DNA of 64,000 nt. Source: Aromatoleum buckelii (GTDB taxonomy: Bacteria > Pseudomonadota > Gammaproteobacteria > Burkholderiales > Rhodocyclaceae). How positions within the stretch are numbered: position 1 is the first letter of the stretch; every line of letters begins with the position of its first letter. Shown piece by piece: positions 46,042-55,645 of the stretch. Under the pieces are notes generated by a model. The model saw only the letters and a program-made list of their open reading frames with translations, made no database searches and had not been told where the DNA came from. The stretch is taken from the NCBI RefSeq assembly GCF_012910785.2, contig NZ_WTVH02000010.1, positions 310,001 to 374,000 of the forward strand, in the 5' to 3' direction. A program made the position numbers and the translations under genes.

Positions 46042-47215
46042 GTCGCTGCCGGCGGTGGAAATCCGTGCGACTGCGCCGGTGCGCCAAGCGAGACTCGCGC
46101 TGATCTCGAGCCAGGCGTATTCGATCCACAATTTCCGCGGCCCGTTGATCCGCGACTGGGTCGCGCGTGGCCTGCAGGTGTTCGCGCTCGCACCCGACTA
46201 CGACACCGCGAGCCGCGACGCCGTGGCCGCGCTCGGCGCCGAACCCGTCGATTACAGCCTCGAGCGGGCCGGCATTCGGCCGCTGCGTGACGTGCGCGAC
46301 ATTTTCCGGCTCGTGCGCCTGCTGCGCCAGCTGCAACCCGACTATGCGTTCACGTATTTCATCAAGCCGGTGATATATGGCACTTTCGCGGCGCGCCTCG
46401 CCGGTGTGCCGAATCGCTTCGCGATGGTCGAAGGCGCGGGCTATGTCTATTCGGAAGAAAGCCCGGGCTTCTCGCTGCGCCGCCGCGTGCTGCGCGCCGC
46501 GGTCAGCGGCTTGTACCGGGCGGGCCTCGCCGGGGCGCATCGCGTGTTCTTCCTCAACCGGGACGATGTCGAACTGTTCGTCCGCAGCCGCATGGTCGCT
46601 GCCGAGCGCGTGATCATGCTCGGGGGCATCGGCGTCGATCTCGGCTGGTTTGCCGCCGCGCCGCCGGTCACGGATCCGCCGACTTTTCTCCTCGCGGCCC
46701 GGCTGCTCGCCGAAAAGGGCGTCCGGGAGTACGTCGAGGCGGCGCGGCGGGTTCGCGCCGTGCATCCGTCCGCACGTTTCATCCTGCTTGGCAGCATCGA
46801 CGCCAATCCGGGTTCGGTCAGCGAAGCCGAACTGCGTGCGTGGAATGCCGAAGGTGTCGTCGAATGGCGAGGTCACGTCGGCGACGTTCGCCCGGCCATT
46901 GCCGAAGCGAGCGTCTTCGTCCTGCCGTCGTACTACCGCGAGGGCGTTCCGCGCAGCATCCAGGAGGCGATGGCGATGGGCCGCCCGATCATCACGACGG
47001 ACATGCCGGGGTGCAGGGATACTGTCGAGCCGGGTGAAAACGGTTGGCTGGTGCCGCCGCGCGATGTCGATGCGCTGGTCGATGCGATGCTCGGTTTCAT
47101 CGAGCGGCCCGAGCGAATCGCATCGATGGGGGCCGCGAGCAGGCGCCTCGCCGAGGCGCAATTCGACGTGCGCCGCGCGAACGCGCGCATCCTTGCGGCA
47201 ATGGGGTGTGGCTGA
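46013..47215 (+). CDS. GT4-family glycosyltransferase (PglA-like)
   Basis: 400 aa from ATG 46013, which overlaps apaH by 29 bp; GTG near 46055 is an alternative closer to the family start ARLALISSQAYSIHNFR. Motifs: TYFIKPVIYGTFAARLAGV, GAGYVYSEE, LLAARLLAEKGVREYVEAA, VLPSYYREGVPRSIQEAMA and GENGWLVPP. GT-B fold retaining transferases of this type add HexNAc to lipid-linked sugars (PglA). Sugar specificity is inferred from the neighbours. Confidence 0.88.
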   Translation: MRGSGLGRSESLPAVEIRATAPVRQARLALISSQAYSIHNFRGPLIRDWVARGLQVFALAPDYDTASRDAVAALGAEPVDYSLERAGIRPLRDVRDIFRLVRLLRQLQPDYAFTYFIKPVIYGTFAARLAGVPNRFAMVEGAGYVYSEESPGFSLRRRVLRAAVSGLYRAGLAGAHRVFFLNRDDVELFVRSRMVAAERVIMLGGIGVDLGWFAAAPPVTDPPTFLLAARLLAEKGVREYVEAARRVRAVHPSARFILLGSIDANPGSVSEAELRAWNAEGVVEWRGHVGDVRPAIAEASVFVLPSYYREGVPRSIQEAMAMGRPIITTDMPGCRDTVEPGENGWLVPPRDVDALVDAMLGFIERPERIASMGAASRRLAEAQFDVRRANARILAAMGCG

Positions 47216-47337
47216 TCGCCTGCCTATCCTCACGCCGGCGCCGACCGCGTTCCGGCGATGGATCGGCGAGGCGATAATTTTTCGGTAACCGGGTAAACTC
47301 CCTTGCTTCGATTCTGCCCGTGCAAGGCCCCCCAGAC

Positions 47338-49077
47338 ATGAACGCCCAGTCCGCGCCTGCCGAAAACGGCGCCGTTGCGGTCGCATCCCGCCCCCGCCTG
47401 GGGGAATTGCTTGTCCGCAGCAATCGCCTGTCCAATCGTGACCTCGAGCAGGCGCTTGCTGCACAGCAGGAAATCGGCGACCTCATCGGCCGTGTTTTGG
47501 TGCGGCTGGGGCTGCTGTCGGAGATCGACGTCGCCCGTGCGCTTTCGGAACAGCTTGGCATTCCGCTCGCGCAAACGCCGGATTTTCCCGACGAGCCGAT
47601 CGAAGTGCCCGGGTTGTCGGTGGACTATCTGCTGGCGCACGCTGTGCTGCCGGTGCGGGTGGTCGATGGCGTCGTCGTCGTCGCGATGGCGATGCCGCAG
47701 GACCCCTTCCTGACCAAGGCGCTGCGGCTCGCTTCGGGCCTGTCCGTCGAGCCCTGGCTGGCGATCGAGTCCGAGCTTCAGTCGGCGCTCGAGCGCCTCT
47801 ACGCTCCCCCGGAGGAAGTCGACGAGGACGAAGGAGACGGTTTTCTCGGCGCCATCGACGGCGACAGCGAATTCGTCGAGCACCTGAAGGATCTCGCCAG
47901 CGAAGCTCCCGTCATCCGGCTGGTGAACCAGATCATTTCCCGCGTCATTGACCTGCGCGCGTCCGACATCCACATCGAACCGTTCGAAGACGGGCTCCAC
48001 ATCCGGTACCGCGTCGACGGCGTGCTGCAGGACGCCGAGCTTGCCGACAGCGGCCTCGCCGCAGCCGTCACGTCGCGGATCAAGCTGCTGGCTCATCTGA
48101 ACATCGCCGAACGTCGCCTGCCGCAGGATGGGCGCATCAAGAACCGCGTGAAGGGCCACGAACTCGACCTGCGCGTATCGACGCTGCCGACCGTCCACGG
48201 CGAAAGCGTCGTGATGCGGGTGCTCGATCGCGCGAGCATCCGGCTCAACCTCGAGGACATGGGCTTTGCGCCCGACAACCTTGCCCGCTACCGTGAGCTG
48301 ATCGACCGTCCGCACGGCATCCTGCTTGTCACGGGCCCGACCGGCTCGGGCAAGACGACGACGCTTTATGCGTCACTTGCGAAGCTCGATTCGGCCGCGC
48401 TGAAGATCCTCACCGTCGAAGACCCGGTCGAATACCAGCTCGAAGGCGTGAACCAGGTGCAAGTGCTGCCGCAGATCGGCATGACTTTCGCCCATGCGCT
48501 GCGCTCGATCCTGCGCCAGGATCCGGACATCATCATGATCGGCGAGATGCGCGACACCGAGACCGCACAGATCGCCGTGCAGTCGGCGCTGACCGGCCAC
48601 CTCGTGCTGTCGACCCTGCATACCAATACTGCAGTCGGGGCGATCATCCGCCTCGAAGACATGGGCGTGGAGCGTTACCTCATTACCTCGTCGGTGAATG
48701 GCGTGCTGTCGCAGCGCCTGCTGCGCCAGCTCTGCCCGCACTGCAAGGAAGCTGCCGAACTGCCGGAAGCCGCGGTGAAAAAGGCCGGGCTCGACCGTTT
48801 CATGACGTCCGGCAGCCGCACCGTGCAGGTTGCGCGCGGTTGCCCCGCGTGCAAACACACGGGGTATCGCGGGCGCACGTCGATTCACGAGCTCTTCGTC
48901 ATGGATGACGCCGCACATCAGGCGATCCTCGCCGGGGCGGACGCGACGACGCTGCACCAGGTCGCCCGCAAGGGCGGCATGCTGACGTTGTACGAAGACG
49001 GCCTGCGCAAGGTCGCCGCCGGCATCACTTCGCTCGACGAACTGCTGCGTGTGACCCAGGATCAGGGCAATGCCTGA
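47338..49077 (+). CDS. gspE: Type II secretion ATPase GspE
   Basis: 579 aa. N-terminal MshE-like N1E/N2E domains, Walker A GPTGSGKTTTLYA, Asp box DPVEYQLEGVNQVQV, Walker B IMIGEMRDTETAQI, HLVLSTLHTNTA, and the tetracysteine zinc motif CPHCKEA...CPACKHTGYRGR. It powers pseudopilus assembly in the cytoplasm. First gene of the T2SS operon; overlaps gspF by 8 bp. Confidence 0.96.
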   Translation: MNAQSAPAENGAVAVASRPRLGELLVRSNRLSNRDLEQALAAQQEIGDLIGRVLVRLGLLSEIDVARALSEQLGIPLAQTPDFPDEPIEVPGLSVDYLLAHAVLPVRVVDGVVVVAMAMPQDPFLTKALRLASGLSVEPWLAIESELQSALERLYAPPEEVDEDEGDGFLGAIDGDSEFVEHLKDLASEAPVIRLVNQIISRVIDLRASDIHIEPFEDGLHIRYRVDGVLQDAELADSGLAAAVTSRIKLLAHLNIAERRLPQDGRIKNRVKGHELDLRVSTLPTVHGESVVMRVLDRASIRLNLEDMGFAPDNLARYRELIDRPHGILLVTGPTGSGKTTTLYASLAKLDSAALKILTVEDPVEYQLEGVNQVQVLPQIGMTFAHALRSILRQDPDIIMIGEMRDTETAQIAVQSALTGHLVLSTLHTNTAVGAIIRLEDMGVERYLITSSVNGVLSQRLLRQLCPHCKEAAELPEAAVKKAGLDRFMTSGSRTVQVARGCPACKHTGYRGRTSIHELFVMDDAAHQAILAGADATTLHQVARKGGMLTLYEDGLRKVAAGITSLDELLRVTQDQGNA

Positions 49078-50359
49078 TTTTGCCTACCGCGCGGCGCAAG
49101 CGGACGGCCGCATTTTCGAAGGGCATGTCGACGCCGCCAACCGCGAAGCTGCGATGCGTACGCTGCGCGGCAAGGGGTTGACGCCCTTGCAGCTCGATGT
49201 GACGGAGCGGAGGGGCGCCGACCTTCATGCCGCTTCGGCAGCAGGGAAGGACGGCGCCGGGCCCGCGGCGGGGGAGGCGGCTTTCCCCGCCCGACGGCGC
49301 ATGCGCCTGTTCTCCGCCGACCGCGGCCCCGACCACGCCGACGTCCATAGCATTACCGGTCAACTATCGGTGATGCTGCGCGCGGGCTTGCCGCTCGACC
49401 GGGCACTGCGCGTCCTGATCGGCATGGGCGGCAAACCTTCGGTCACCGCGCTGCTCGAAGACGTGTTCAAGTCGGTCAAGGCCGGCAAGGGGTTGTCCCA
49501 AGCGCTGGCCCCGCACCAGGCGCTGTTCGGCGAGTTCTACATCAACATGGTCCGCTCCGGCGAAGCCGGCGGGCAACTCGCCGACGTGCTCGGTCGCCTC
49601 GCCGAACATCTCGAGCGCGTCAAGGAACTGCGCGAATCAGTGGTTTCGGCGCTGATCTATCCGGCGATCCTCGTCGTCGTCGCGGCGATCTCGGTTTTCC
49701 TGATGCTCGGCTTTGTCGTGCCGCAATTCGAAACCCTCTTCGACGACATGGGCGAAGCGCTGCCGCTGCCGACGCGCCTGATCGTCGCCGCCGGCCATCT
49801 GGTCGCCGACTGGGGCTGGCTGATCGTGCTCGTCGTTGCCGGCCTCGTCTGGCTCGTGCGCCGCTGGCTCGCCACGCCGGCCGGCCGCGACAAGCGCGAT
49901 GCGTGGATGCTGCGCCTGCCGGTGCTCGGCGAAGTCACCCGCAAGTACGAAGTCACCCGTTTCGCGCGCAGCATGGGAACGCTGCTGGGCAATGGCGTGC
50001 CGATCGTCACCGCGCTGAAAATCGCAGCGGAAACCATGACCAACCAGCGACTGCGTGCGGCGATGGCGGGCGTGGCCCCCGCGATCAAGCAAGGCGGGCG
50101 CATGGCGGACGCGCTCGGAAAAACCCAGCTCTTCACCCCGCTCGGGCTCAACATGATACGGCTGGGGGAAGAAACCGGCCGGCTAGATGCGATGCTGCAG
50201 GAGCTGGCCCGGGTGCACGACGTCGAAGTGCAGGCCGGCGTGAAGCGGGCGCTGACCCTGCTCGAACCATTGCTGATCCTGACCCTGGGCGCGGTGATCG
50301 CTGCGATCATCGTGTCGATCCTGATGGGCATTCTTTCTGTCAATGATCTGGCGATGTAG
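49070..50359 (+). CDS. gspF: Type II secretion inner-membrane protein GspF
   Basis: 429 aa. Two T2SSF repeats with three main membrane helices: QLSVMLRAGLPLDRAL, VSALIYPAILVVVAAISVFL, TLLGNGVPIVTALKIAAE, and ILTLGAVIAAIIVSILMGIL at the end. It is the platform protein that works with GspE. A 117-bp gap before gspG carries a promoter. Confidence 0.95.
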   Translation: MPDFAYRAAQADGRIFEGHVDAANREAAMRTLRGKGLTPLQLDVTERRGADLHAASAAGKDGAGPAAGEAAFPARRRMRLFSADRGPDHADVHSITGQLSVMLRAGLPLDRALRVLIGMGGKPSVTALLEDVFKSVKAGKGLSQALAPHQALFGEFYINMVRSGEAGGQLADVLGRLAEHLERVKELRESVVSALIYPAILVVVAAISVFLMLGFVVPQFETLFDDMGEALPLPTRLIVAAGHLVADWGWLIVLVVAGLVWLVRRWLATPAGRDKRDAWMLRLPVLGEVTRKYEVTRFARSMGTLLGNGVPIVTALKIAAETMTNQRLRAAMAGVAPAIKQGGRMADALGKTQLFTPLGLNMIRLGEETGRLDAMLQELARVHDVEVQAGVKRALTLLEPLLILTLGAVIAAIIVSILMGILSVNDLAM

Positions 50360-50404
50360 CTTCATCCGGGTGATCAACTCATATCGACACGATGTTCTCG
50401 CAGG

Positions 50405-50433
50405 TTGTTTTCGAGGGTTCCTCTGCGTATAAA
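50405..50433 (+). promoter_or_regulatory. Sigma-70-type promoter in front of gspG
   Basis: TTGTTT, a 17-nt spacer, then TATAAA. The predicted start near 50440 is about 37 nt before the gspG ATG. It would let the pseudopilin to secretin genes be transcribed apart from gspEF. Confidence 0.6.
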
Positions 50434-50476
50434 ATCATGTTTTTTGCTGCGCCACATGGCCAGAACTGGAAACGTA

Positions 50477-50911
50477 ATGACACGAAATCATCCTTCCCGC
50501 AAGCCTGCAAAGGGCTTCACGCTCGTCGAACTCCTCGTGGTGCTTGCGATCCTCGGGCTCCTTGCCGGCCTGGTCGGCCCGCGCGTGCTGGGGCAACTGG
50601 GTGGGGCGAAGAGCAAGACGGCTAACGTTCAGACCAAGGATCTTGAACAGGCGGCGGAACTGTTCAAACTCGACGTAGGCCGTTTCCCTTCGCGTGAAGA
50701 AGGGCTCGAAGCACTTGTCTCGAAGCCGAGCGCTGCTGCGGGCTGGAATGGACCCTATCTGAAGAAGGGCGGCCTACCGCTGGATCCCTGGGGCAATCCT
50801 TACCATTTGGAAGTTCCAGGCAGGAATGGCGACATCGACATCTACACGCTCGGTGCCGACAATTCCCCGGGGGGTGAGGGCGAAAACGCCGATGTCGGCA
50901 ATTGGCATTGA
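50477..50911 (+). CDS. gspG: Major pseudopilin GspG
   Basis: 144 aa from ATG 50477. Prepilin cleavage site KGFTLVELLVVLAILG with Glu5. The C-terminal Ca-binding region of GspG is clear: LPLDPWGNPYHLEVPG and DIYTLGADNSPGGEGENADVG. It forms the pseudopilus after cutting by a prepilin peptidase, which is not encoded in this window. gspH overlaps its end. Confidence 0.95.
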   Translation: MTRNHPSRKPAKGFTLVELLVVLAILGLLAGLVGPRVLGQLGGAKSKTANVQTKDLEQAAELFKLDVGRFPSREEGLEALVSKPSAAAGWNGPYLKKGGLPLDPWGNPYHLEVPGRNGDIDIYTLGADNSPGGEGENADVGNWH

Positions 50912-51393
50912 GTCAGCGCGTGTGCTCACGTCTTCAATCGGTCATCCGATGGAGGCAGTGTGGCTTTACCCTGATCGAACTCATTGTTGCGTTGAGCATT
51001 GGCGTGCTTGCCTTGAGCGCGGCGCCGTTCGCGGTGTCGCGTGCATATGAAACCATGGAGTACCGGGCGACGGTCAAGCAGGTCCTCGCCGGTATCAAAC
51101 TTGCCCGTGTGGAAGCCTTGCGTTCGGGGCAAAGCACCGCCTTCAACGTCGACCTCGATGCACGCCGGTTCGGGATCGAAGGGCATCTTGACAGCGAACT
51201 GCCAGAAAGACTGACGATGCGACTGATTGTCGCGGATGTCGAGATCGACCAAAGTCGCGGCGGCATTCGCTTTTATCCTGACGGCGGTGCCACCGGCGGG
51301 ACGCTCGAGATTCTGCGCCCCTCAGGTGACGGCGTACGAATTACTGTCGATTGGCTCCTCGGTCGCCTCAGTCAGCAGGCGATCGCCATTTGA
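50902..51393 (+). CDS. gspH: Minor pseudopilin GspH
   Basis: About 163 aa. The start is uncertain: TTG at 50902 or 50908, overlapping the gspG stop, or GTG at 50920. Prepilin site CGFTLIELIVALSIGVLAL, then a soluble beta domain (LARVEALRSGQSTAFNV, GGIRFYPDGGATGG) typical of GspH/FimT. Minor pseudopilin near the pilus tip. Its stop overlaps gspI (TGATG). Confidence 0.88.
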   Translation: MALSQRVCSRLQSVIRWRQCGFTLIELIVALSIGVLALSAAPFAVSRAYETMEYRATVKQVLAGIKLARVEALRSGQSTAFNVDLDARRFGIEGHLDSELPERLTMRLIVADVEIDQSRGGIRFYPDGGATGGTLEILRPSGDGVRITVDWLLGRLSQQAIAI

Positions 51394-51785
51394 TGGTTAA
51401 ATCCTCCATCGTGCAGCAGCGTGGCTTTTCGCTACTCGAGGTGCTGGTCGCCCTCACGATCATGGCACTTTCGCTAGCCAGTCTTTATCACGCGACTGGC
51501 GGCAGCGTCCGTGCCATGGTCGAGGCGGATCGGCAAACCCGCGCACTGTTCCTCGCCCAGTCGATGTTGGCTCAATATCCCGCGGTGCCAAATGGTGGCG
51601 TCCGGGATCAAGGGCTGTACGACGACATGCGTTGGCGACTCATCTCAGAGGCCTGGCCCGTAGCGGGCGACTCTCCTCCCGTGCTCCTGCATCGCATTGT
51701 CGTCGAGGTCGAATGGTCCGATCGTGGTCGCCAGCGGCAACTTACCCTGGCGAGCATTGCGCCCGAACGATCCGAACTGCGGTGA
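51393..51785 (+). CDS. gspI: Minor pseudopilin GspI
   Basis: 130 aa. Prepilin site RGFSLLEVLVALTIMALSL, and a short C-terminal domain (LFLAQSMLAQYP, MRWRLISEAWPV, VEVEWSDRGRQRQLTLAS) as in GspI. GspI is the core of the I-J-K tip complex. TGATG overlaps link it to gspH and gspJ. Confidence 0.93.
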   Translation: MVKSSIVQQRGFSLLEVLVALTIMALSLASLYHATGGSVRAMVEADRQTRALFLAQSMLAQYPAVPNGGVRDQGLYDDMRWRLISEAWPVAGDSPPVLLHRIVVEVEWSDRGRQRQLTLASIAPERSELR

Positions 51786-52468
51786 TGGGTAAGCTGATAG
51801 TGAGAAGAAGAAATCCACGTAACTCGGGTTTTACTTTAGTCGAGGTCGTTGTTGCGCTCACCCTGTTGTCACTGGTTCTGCTCGGTTTGGTAGGGGCGCT
51901 TCGCAATTTCGGACAGACGAGTGTTCGCCTTGAAGCGCAAACGCTTGCTGCCGATGACCTACGATTGGTTAGCGGCTTGCTTCAACGCACAATGGCTCGC
52001 ACTTCGTCGCGCACATGGAAGGATCCGTCCACTCAAGCGGTACGAACCTGGTTCGCAGGGGGTCCTGAAGGCCTCGTCTGGCTGGGACACCTGCCTGTCC
52101 GGCATGGTGTCGGGGGTCTTAACCATCTACGCTTGTTTGTGAGCAACACGAGGTCACCATCCGATGAGCGCAGATACTTGGCTCTTCAGCTGACCCCTTA
52201 TGCCGGTGACGATAGTCCTCCCGACTGGGGTGCGCTTGAATCTTTGGTGCTGCTTGACGATATCGAGTCCCTGCAACTGCAATATCAGAGCCTCGGTGAA
52301 ACCGGTTGGCTCGACGTGTGGGATGAACCCGCCGTCCTGCCCGGATTTGTCCGGGTGATGATTACCGTGCGCGGGCGATCTTGGCCGCCGCTGGTCGTGC
52401 GACTGGAACAGGCCGAGCTGCAGCCCGAGTCTCAAACGGTGGCAAAACCCGCAGTACGGCGGAAATAA
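51785..52468 (+). CDS. gspJ: Minor pseudopilin GspJ
   Basis: 227 aa. Prepilin site SGFTLVEVVVALTLLSLVLL. The soluble domain has LVWLGHLPVRHGVGGLNHLR and the IESLQLQYQS strand, as in GspJ. Tip-complex component. The gap to gspK is only 4 bp. Confidence 0.92.
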   Translation: MGKLIVRRRNPRNSGFTLVEVVVALTLLSLVLLGLVGALRNFGQTSVRLEAQTLAADDLRLVSGLLQRTMARTSSRTWKDPSTQAVRTWFAGGPEGLVWLGHLPVRHGVGGLNHLRLFVSNTRSPSDERRYLALQLTPYAGDDSPPDWGALESLVLLDDIESLQLQYQSLGETGWLDVWDEPAVLPGFVRVMITVRGRSWPPLVVRLEQAELQPESQTVAKPAVRRK

Positions 52469-52472
52469 GCTT

Positions 52473-53417
52473 ATGTTTTGTTCGGACCGATCCTGTTCAC
52501 GCCGTTCCCTCAACATTTCCTTCTCCTTCACCAGTTCCGGGCTCGCACTGATTGCCGTCATGTGGCTGGTCGCTGCCCTCTCCGTTCTGGTGACCGGGAT
52601 AATTGCCACGGCTCGCGCAGATCTGCGCACTACCCAGAATTTCCGGCTTTTTGCCGAGCATGCGGCTGCAGGGGACGCTGCGATAAGGCTTGCTGCCGTG
52701 GCTATGCTCATGGCACCTACGGCGTCGGGGCCGGTCAAGTTCCAGTTTGCCTTCGAGGGGCGGACATTGAACGTCGAGGTGTACCCTGCGTCTGGCTTCG
52801 TTGACCTTAACCACGCGTCCACCGATCTCCTGCGCGAAACGTTGGCCTATGGGGCGGAGCTATCCGAAAATGACGCTCGGATCCTTGCCGATCGCATTGT
52901 GGACTGGCGAGACCCGGACCGGTCTTCACTGCCTGACGGAGCCGAACGTCCTGAATACGAAGCTGCACAGAGTCGATTCCGGCCCCGTGACGGGCCCTTC
53001 GAATCAGTGGATGACCTCGTTCAGGTGCTCGGGGTAAGTCTCGATCTTCATGATAAACTTCGCGGCTTGCTCACTACCCGTGGTGAGTCCCCGGGGGTGG
53101 ACCCGCGCTACGCGCCGGCTCCCGTTCTTGCAGTCCTGGCCGCAGGAAATATCCGTGCCGTTGATCGTGTCCTTGCCGCACGCGCGCGGAACGATCCCCT
53201 TATCGATATGACAGCTTTGAAACAAGAATATCTCGCCGATGCCTCTACGCTTCACTACCGCTTCGAGGCTTGGCGGCAGGAGGGCGATCTACGCCTCTCG
53301 CGTGTGCGGTGGCTCGATCTGGGACGCGTGAGTTCAACGGGCATTCCCTGGATCGAGTTTGACGCGGAGCCGGTAACGGCGGAACGGGTGGTCAGGGAAT
53401 ACCCCAGTGGCGTTTGA
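52473..53417 (+). CDS. gspK: Minor pseudopilin GspK
   Basis: 314 aa. N-terminal hydrophobic helix SGLALIAVMWLVAALSVLV lacks Glu at +5, as expected for GspK. The large C-terminal part has GFVDLNHAS, RIVDWRDPDR and FESVDDLVQVLGV helix-hairpin sequence of the family. It caps the pseudopilus tip. The 3' end overlaps gspL by 11 bp. Confidence 0.93.
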   Translation: MFCSDRSCSRRSLNISFSFTSSGLALIAVMWLVAALSVLVTGIIATARADLRTTQNFRLFAEHAAAGDAAIRLAAVAMLMAPTASGPVKFQFAFEGRTLNVEVYPASGFVDLNHASTDLLRETLAYGAELSENDARILADRIVDWRDPDRSSLPDGAERPEYEAAQSRFRPRDGPFESVDDLVQVLGVSLDLHDKLRGLLTTRGESPGVDPRYAPAPVLAVLAAGNIRAVDRVLAARARNDPLIDMTALKQEYLADASTLHYRFEAWRQEGDLRLSRVRWLDLGRVSSTGIPWIEFDAEPVTAERVVREYPSGV

Positions 53418-54435
53418 CGCAGGCAATCTCAGCCTTTTCGGCCTGGATTTGGGCCGCGGCTGGCGGACGCTGCGACAGGGATGGTCCGATGCGCTGGACT
53501 GGCCCCTTTTTCGCTGGTTTCGCCCAGTGGTGCCGGTCAGGGTGCAACTCCCCGACGGCTCCACGCAGTGGCGCGCAGGCGCATCGGCCCGCGCAACTCC
53601 CCCGGCGAAGGAAAACAGCATCCAGGCCGTCCTGTTGCCAGACGATCTGGTTCTTTTCCGCGATCTGGTATGTCCCGATCTGGTCCTGTCCGATCTTCAG
53701 CAGGCGGTTGCATTGCAGGCCCGGGAGCACAGTCCGTTCGGCGCCGACGAGCTGGTATGGGGATGGCGTGCGTCCGAGCGGGAAGATGGCTGTCAGGATG
53801 TTCGTCTAGCGCTGTGCTCTCGCGCTCATGTGGAAAAATACCTTCTTTCGCTGGATCAGACTGCCGCCGGGAGTCAGGAAATATGGGCCGACCTCGGCCT
53901 GCCCATCGTTATAGCAGGCTTCGGAGAGGCGCGGCGCGAGCGCGCTTGCGCTCGTCAGCGTATCGGGATGGTTTTCAGCGTGGCGCTGCTCGTGTTGATG
54001 CTGCTCTCGCTCGTGGCGATGCCATTCCTGTTGAAGCGTGCACAAGTTTTCGATGCCCAGGCACGACACGTCCTTCTCGTTAATGAAACAGCGCAAGTCG
54101 TCGCTGACCGCGAGGCATTGCTCAAGGCCATGGCGCGAGTAAATGCAGTGAAAGCGCAGCTCCGGGGGCAGGTGGATCTGCCGGCTGTGCTGGAGGCCCT
54201 CACCCGGATTTTCCCCGACACGGCGTTTCTCAATAGATTCGAAGTCTCCGGAGACAGGGTCCGTATCGGAGGATTTGCCGACAATGCGGCTGCTCTCGTC
54301 GAAACACTGGGTGCGCAGGCGGGATTTCGCGACGTGCGTACCCCGAGTGCAATCTCGCGGCGCAGCGATGGCAAGGAGTCCTTTTCTGTCGAGTTCATCT
54401 ACCGGAACGAAAAAAACGCGGTGGCCGTGCAATGA
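53407..54435 (+). CDS. gspL: Type II secretion protein GspL (actin-like/PilN-like)
   Basis: 342 aa from GTG 53407. A cytoplasmic domain (residues 1-185) with VLLPDDLVLFRDL and LVWGWRASE, a membrane helix at about 187-210 (MVFSVALLVLMLLSLVAM), then a periplasmic ferredoxin-like part (IFPDTAFLNRFEVSG). It recruits GspE and pairs with GspM. Sequence is divergent and resembles PilM-N fusions; position in the operon supports GspL. Confidence 0.85.
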   Translation: MAFDAGNLSLFGLDLGRGWRTLRQGWSDALDWPLFRWFRPVVPVRVQLPDGSTQWRAGASARATPPAKENSIQAVLLPDDLVLFRDLVCPDLVLSDLQQAVALQAREHSPFGADELVWGWRASEREDGCQDVRLALCSRAHVEKYLLSLDQTAAGSQEIWADLGLPIVIAGFGEARRERACARQRIGMVFSVALLVLMLLSLVAMPFLLKRAQVFDAQARHVLLVNETAQVVADREALLKAMARVNAVKAQLRGQVDLPAVLEALTRIFPDTAFLNRFEVSGDRVRIGGFADNAAALVETLGAQAGFRDVRTPSAISRRSDGKESFSVEFIYRNEKNAVAVQ

Positions 54436-54974
54436 GACAGCGCGCCTATCTCAGCGTCGGGTTTCTTGTTGTCCTGGTTATGCTTTTCGCCGTCCCGGTG
54501 GTGGATCAATTTCTCTTTCGTTATAGCTGGGCAACGCAGACCTTGGCGGAGATCGAGTCGCGGCATGCCCGCCTGCTTGGCCTGCGCGATGCCGCCCCAC
54601 GCATCAAGGCAGCTCTTGCCGAATCACTCACTGTGCTAGAGCGCCATGCATACCCGGCCGAAATCGGCAGCGGTCGGGTCGGCGCCGATCTGCAGCAGCG
54701 TGTTCGGCGTATCGCCGAGGCCGCCGGAGTTACGGTCGTCGGCAGTCAGATTCTTCCGCCTCGCGAGACGGCGGGAGTGGAATTGGTCCCCCTGTCCGCC
54801 ACCCTCGATGCCGACACAAATGGTCTCGCCGATTTTTTACTTGCCCTGCCGGTCGAGCGGCCATCCATACAGGTAGATAACATCGAAGTGACGAGTTCTC
54901 GTCAGCGGACTTCGGCGGCGGAAGGAAGAATTCGTATCCAGATCAATGTCAGCTCCATCCGCCTGCTGCCATGA
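54432..54974 (+). CDS. gspM: Type II secretion protein GspM
   Basis: 180 aa. A single N-terminal helix (SVGFLVVLVMLFAVPVV), a coiled coil, and a small alpha/beta periplasmic domain (AAGVTVVGSQILPP, LLALPVERPSIQVDNIEV). This is the PilO/GspM layout, partner of GspL. ATGA overlaps with both neighbours mark a coupled operon. Confidence 0.87.
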   Translation: MRQRAYLSVGFLVVLVMLFAVPVVDQFLFRYSWATQTLAEIESRHARLLGLRDAAPRIKAALAESLTVLERHAYPAEIGSGRVGADLQQRVRRIAEAAGVTVVGSQILPPRETAGVELVPLSATLDADTNGLADFLLALPVERPSIQVDNIEVTSSRQRTSAAEGRIRIQINVSSIRLLP

Positions 54975-55645
54975 TTGCCCCGATCACACGCTACGCGCTC
55001 CTTCTGAGTGCAATAATCGCGGTGGGGATTGTCCTCCTGTGGCAAAGCGGGGAAAAGAACTGGGCGCCGCCGCAACCCCGGTCTCTGGACGAGTCACTTT
55101 TTGACATCCCGAAAATCGAACACAAGTCTCCTGAAGAGGGAACTTCGGGGGAAACACGCCTGCGTCCTTTGTTCATTTCAACCCGAAGAGCTTCGCCTGA
55201 ATCGGAGCGCAAGGCTGAGGAGGGGCCTGATCCCTTTGCAGACATAAGGGTTCTCGGGTTATTTGCTTCAGACAAAGAGGGTGGGGCGGTTTTGCTCGTC
55301 GAGGGCAAACCCAAACGGGTACGCTATGGCGACAAGATCGGACCTTGGGCACTGCAAAGTGTTGACGGTACGCGCGCCGTGTTTGTCGGAAATGGGGGCA
55401 AGCAAACCGTTCTCCAGATGCGATATTTGACGAAGCCCGCGCCAGGTTCAGCCCGCGCCAACGAGGCGTCGCCCGAGAGTGCCATCGAGGGGGCGACCGC
55501 CGGACCCGAAGGGACTCGTGCCGGAACGGCGTCCGAGAGTGCCGGCTCGCGCGAGGAAGCTCGGCGTCTACTTGCTGAAAAACGTCGTGCTCGAGCAGAT
55601 GAACGACGGGCCCGTCTCGAAGAGCTTCGACAGCAGCGTCCATGA
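54971..55645 (+). CDS. GspC/PulP-like (type II secretion protein C/N)
   Basis: 224 aa. N-terminal membrane helix (YALLLSAIIAVGIVLL), then a periplasmic domain IRVLGLFASDKEGGAVLLVE with KRVRYGDKIGPWALQSV, which resembles the GspC homology region. The C-terminus is a charged Arg/Ala/Glu coiled coil (EEARRLLAEKRRARADERRA). It probably connects the platform to the secretin GspD. No separate GspC is present. Annotators may name it GspN. Confidence 0.7.
   Translation: MIAPITRYALLLSAIIAVGIVLLWQSGEKNWAPPQPRSLDESLFDIPKIEHKSPEEGTSGETRLRPLFISTRRASPESERKAEEGPDPFADIRVLGLFASDKEGGAVLLVEGKPKRVRYGDKIGPWALQSVDGTRAVFVGNGGKQTVLQMRYLTKPAPGSARANEASPESAIEGATAGPEGTRAGTASESAGSREEARRLLAEKRRARADERRARLEELRQQRP

Noticed and set aside
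43297-46131. 944-codon minus-strand open frame
   Set aside because: Antisense to the WbpM-like gene and apaH, both clear by motif.
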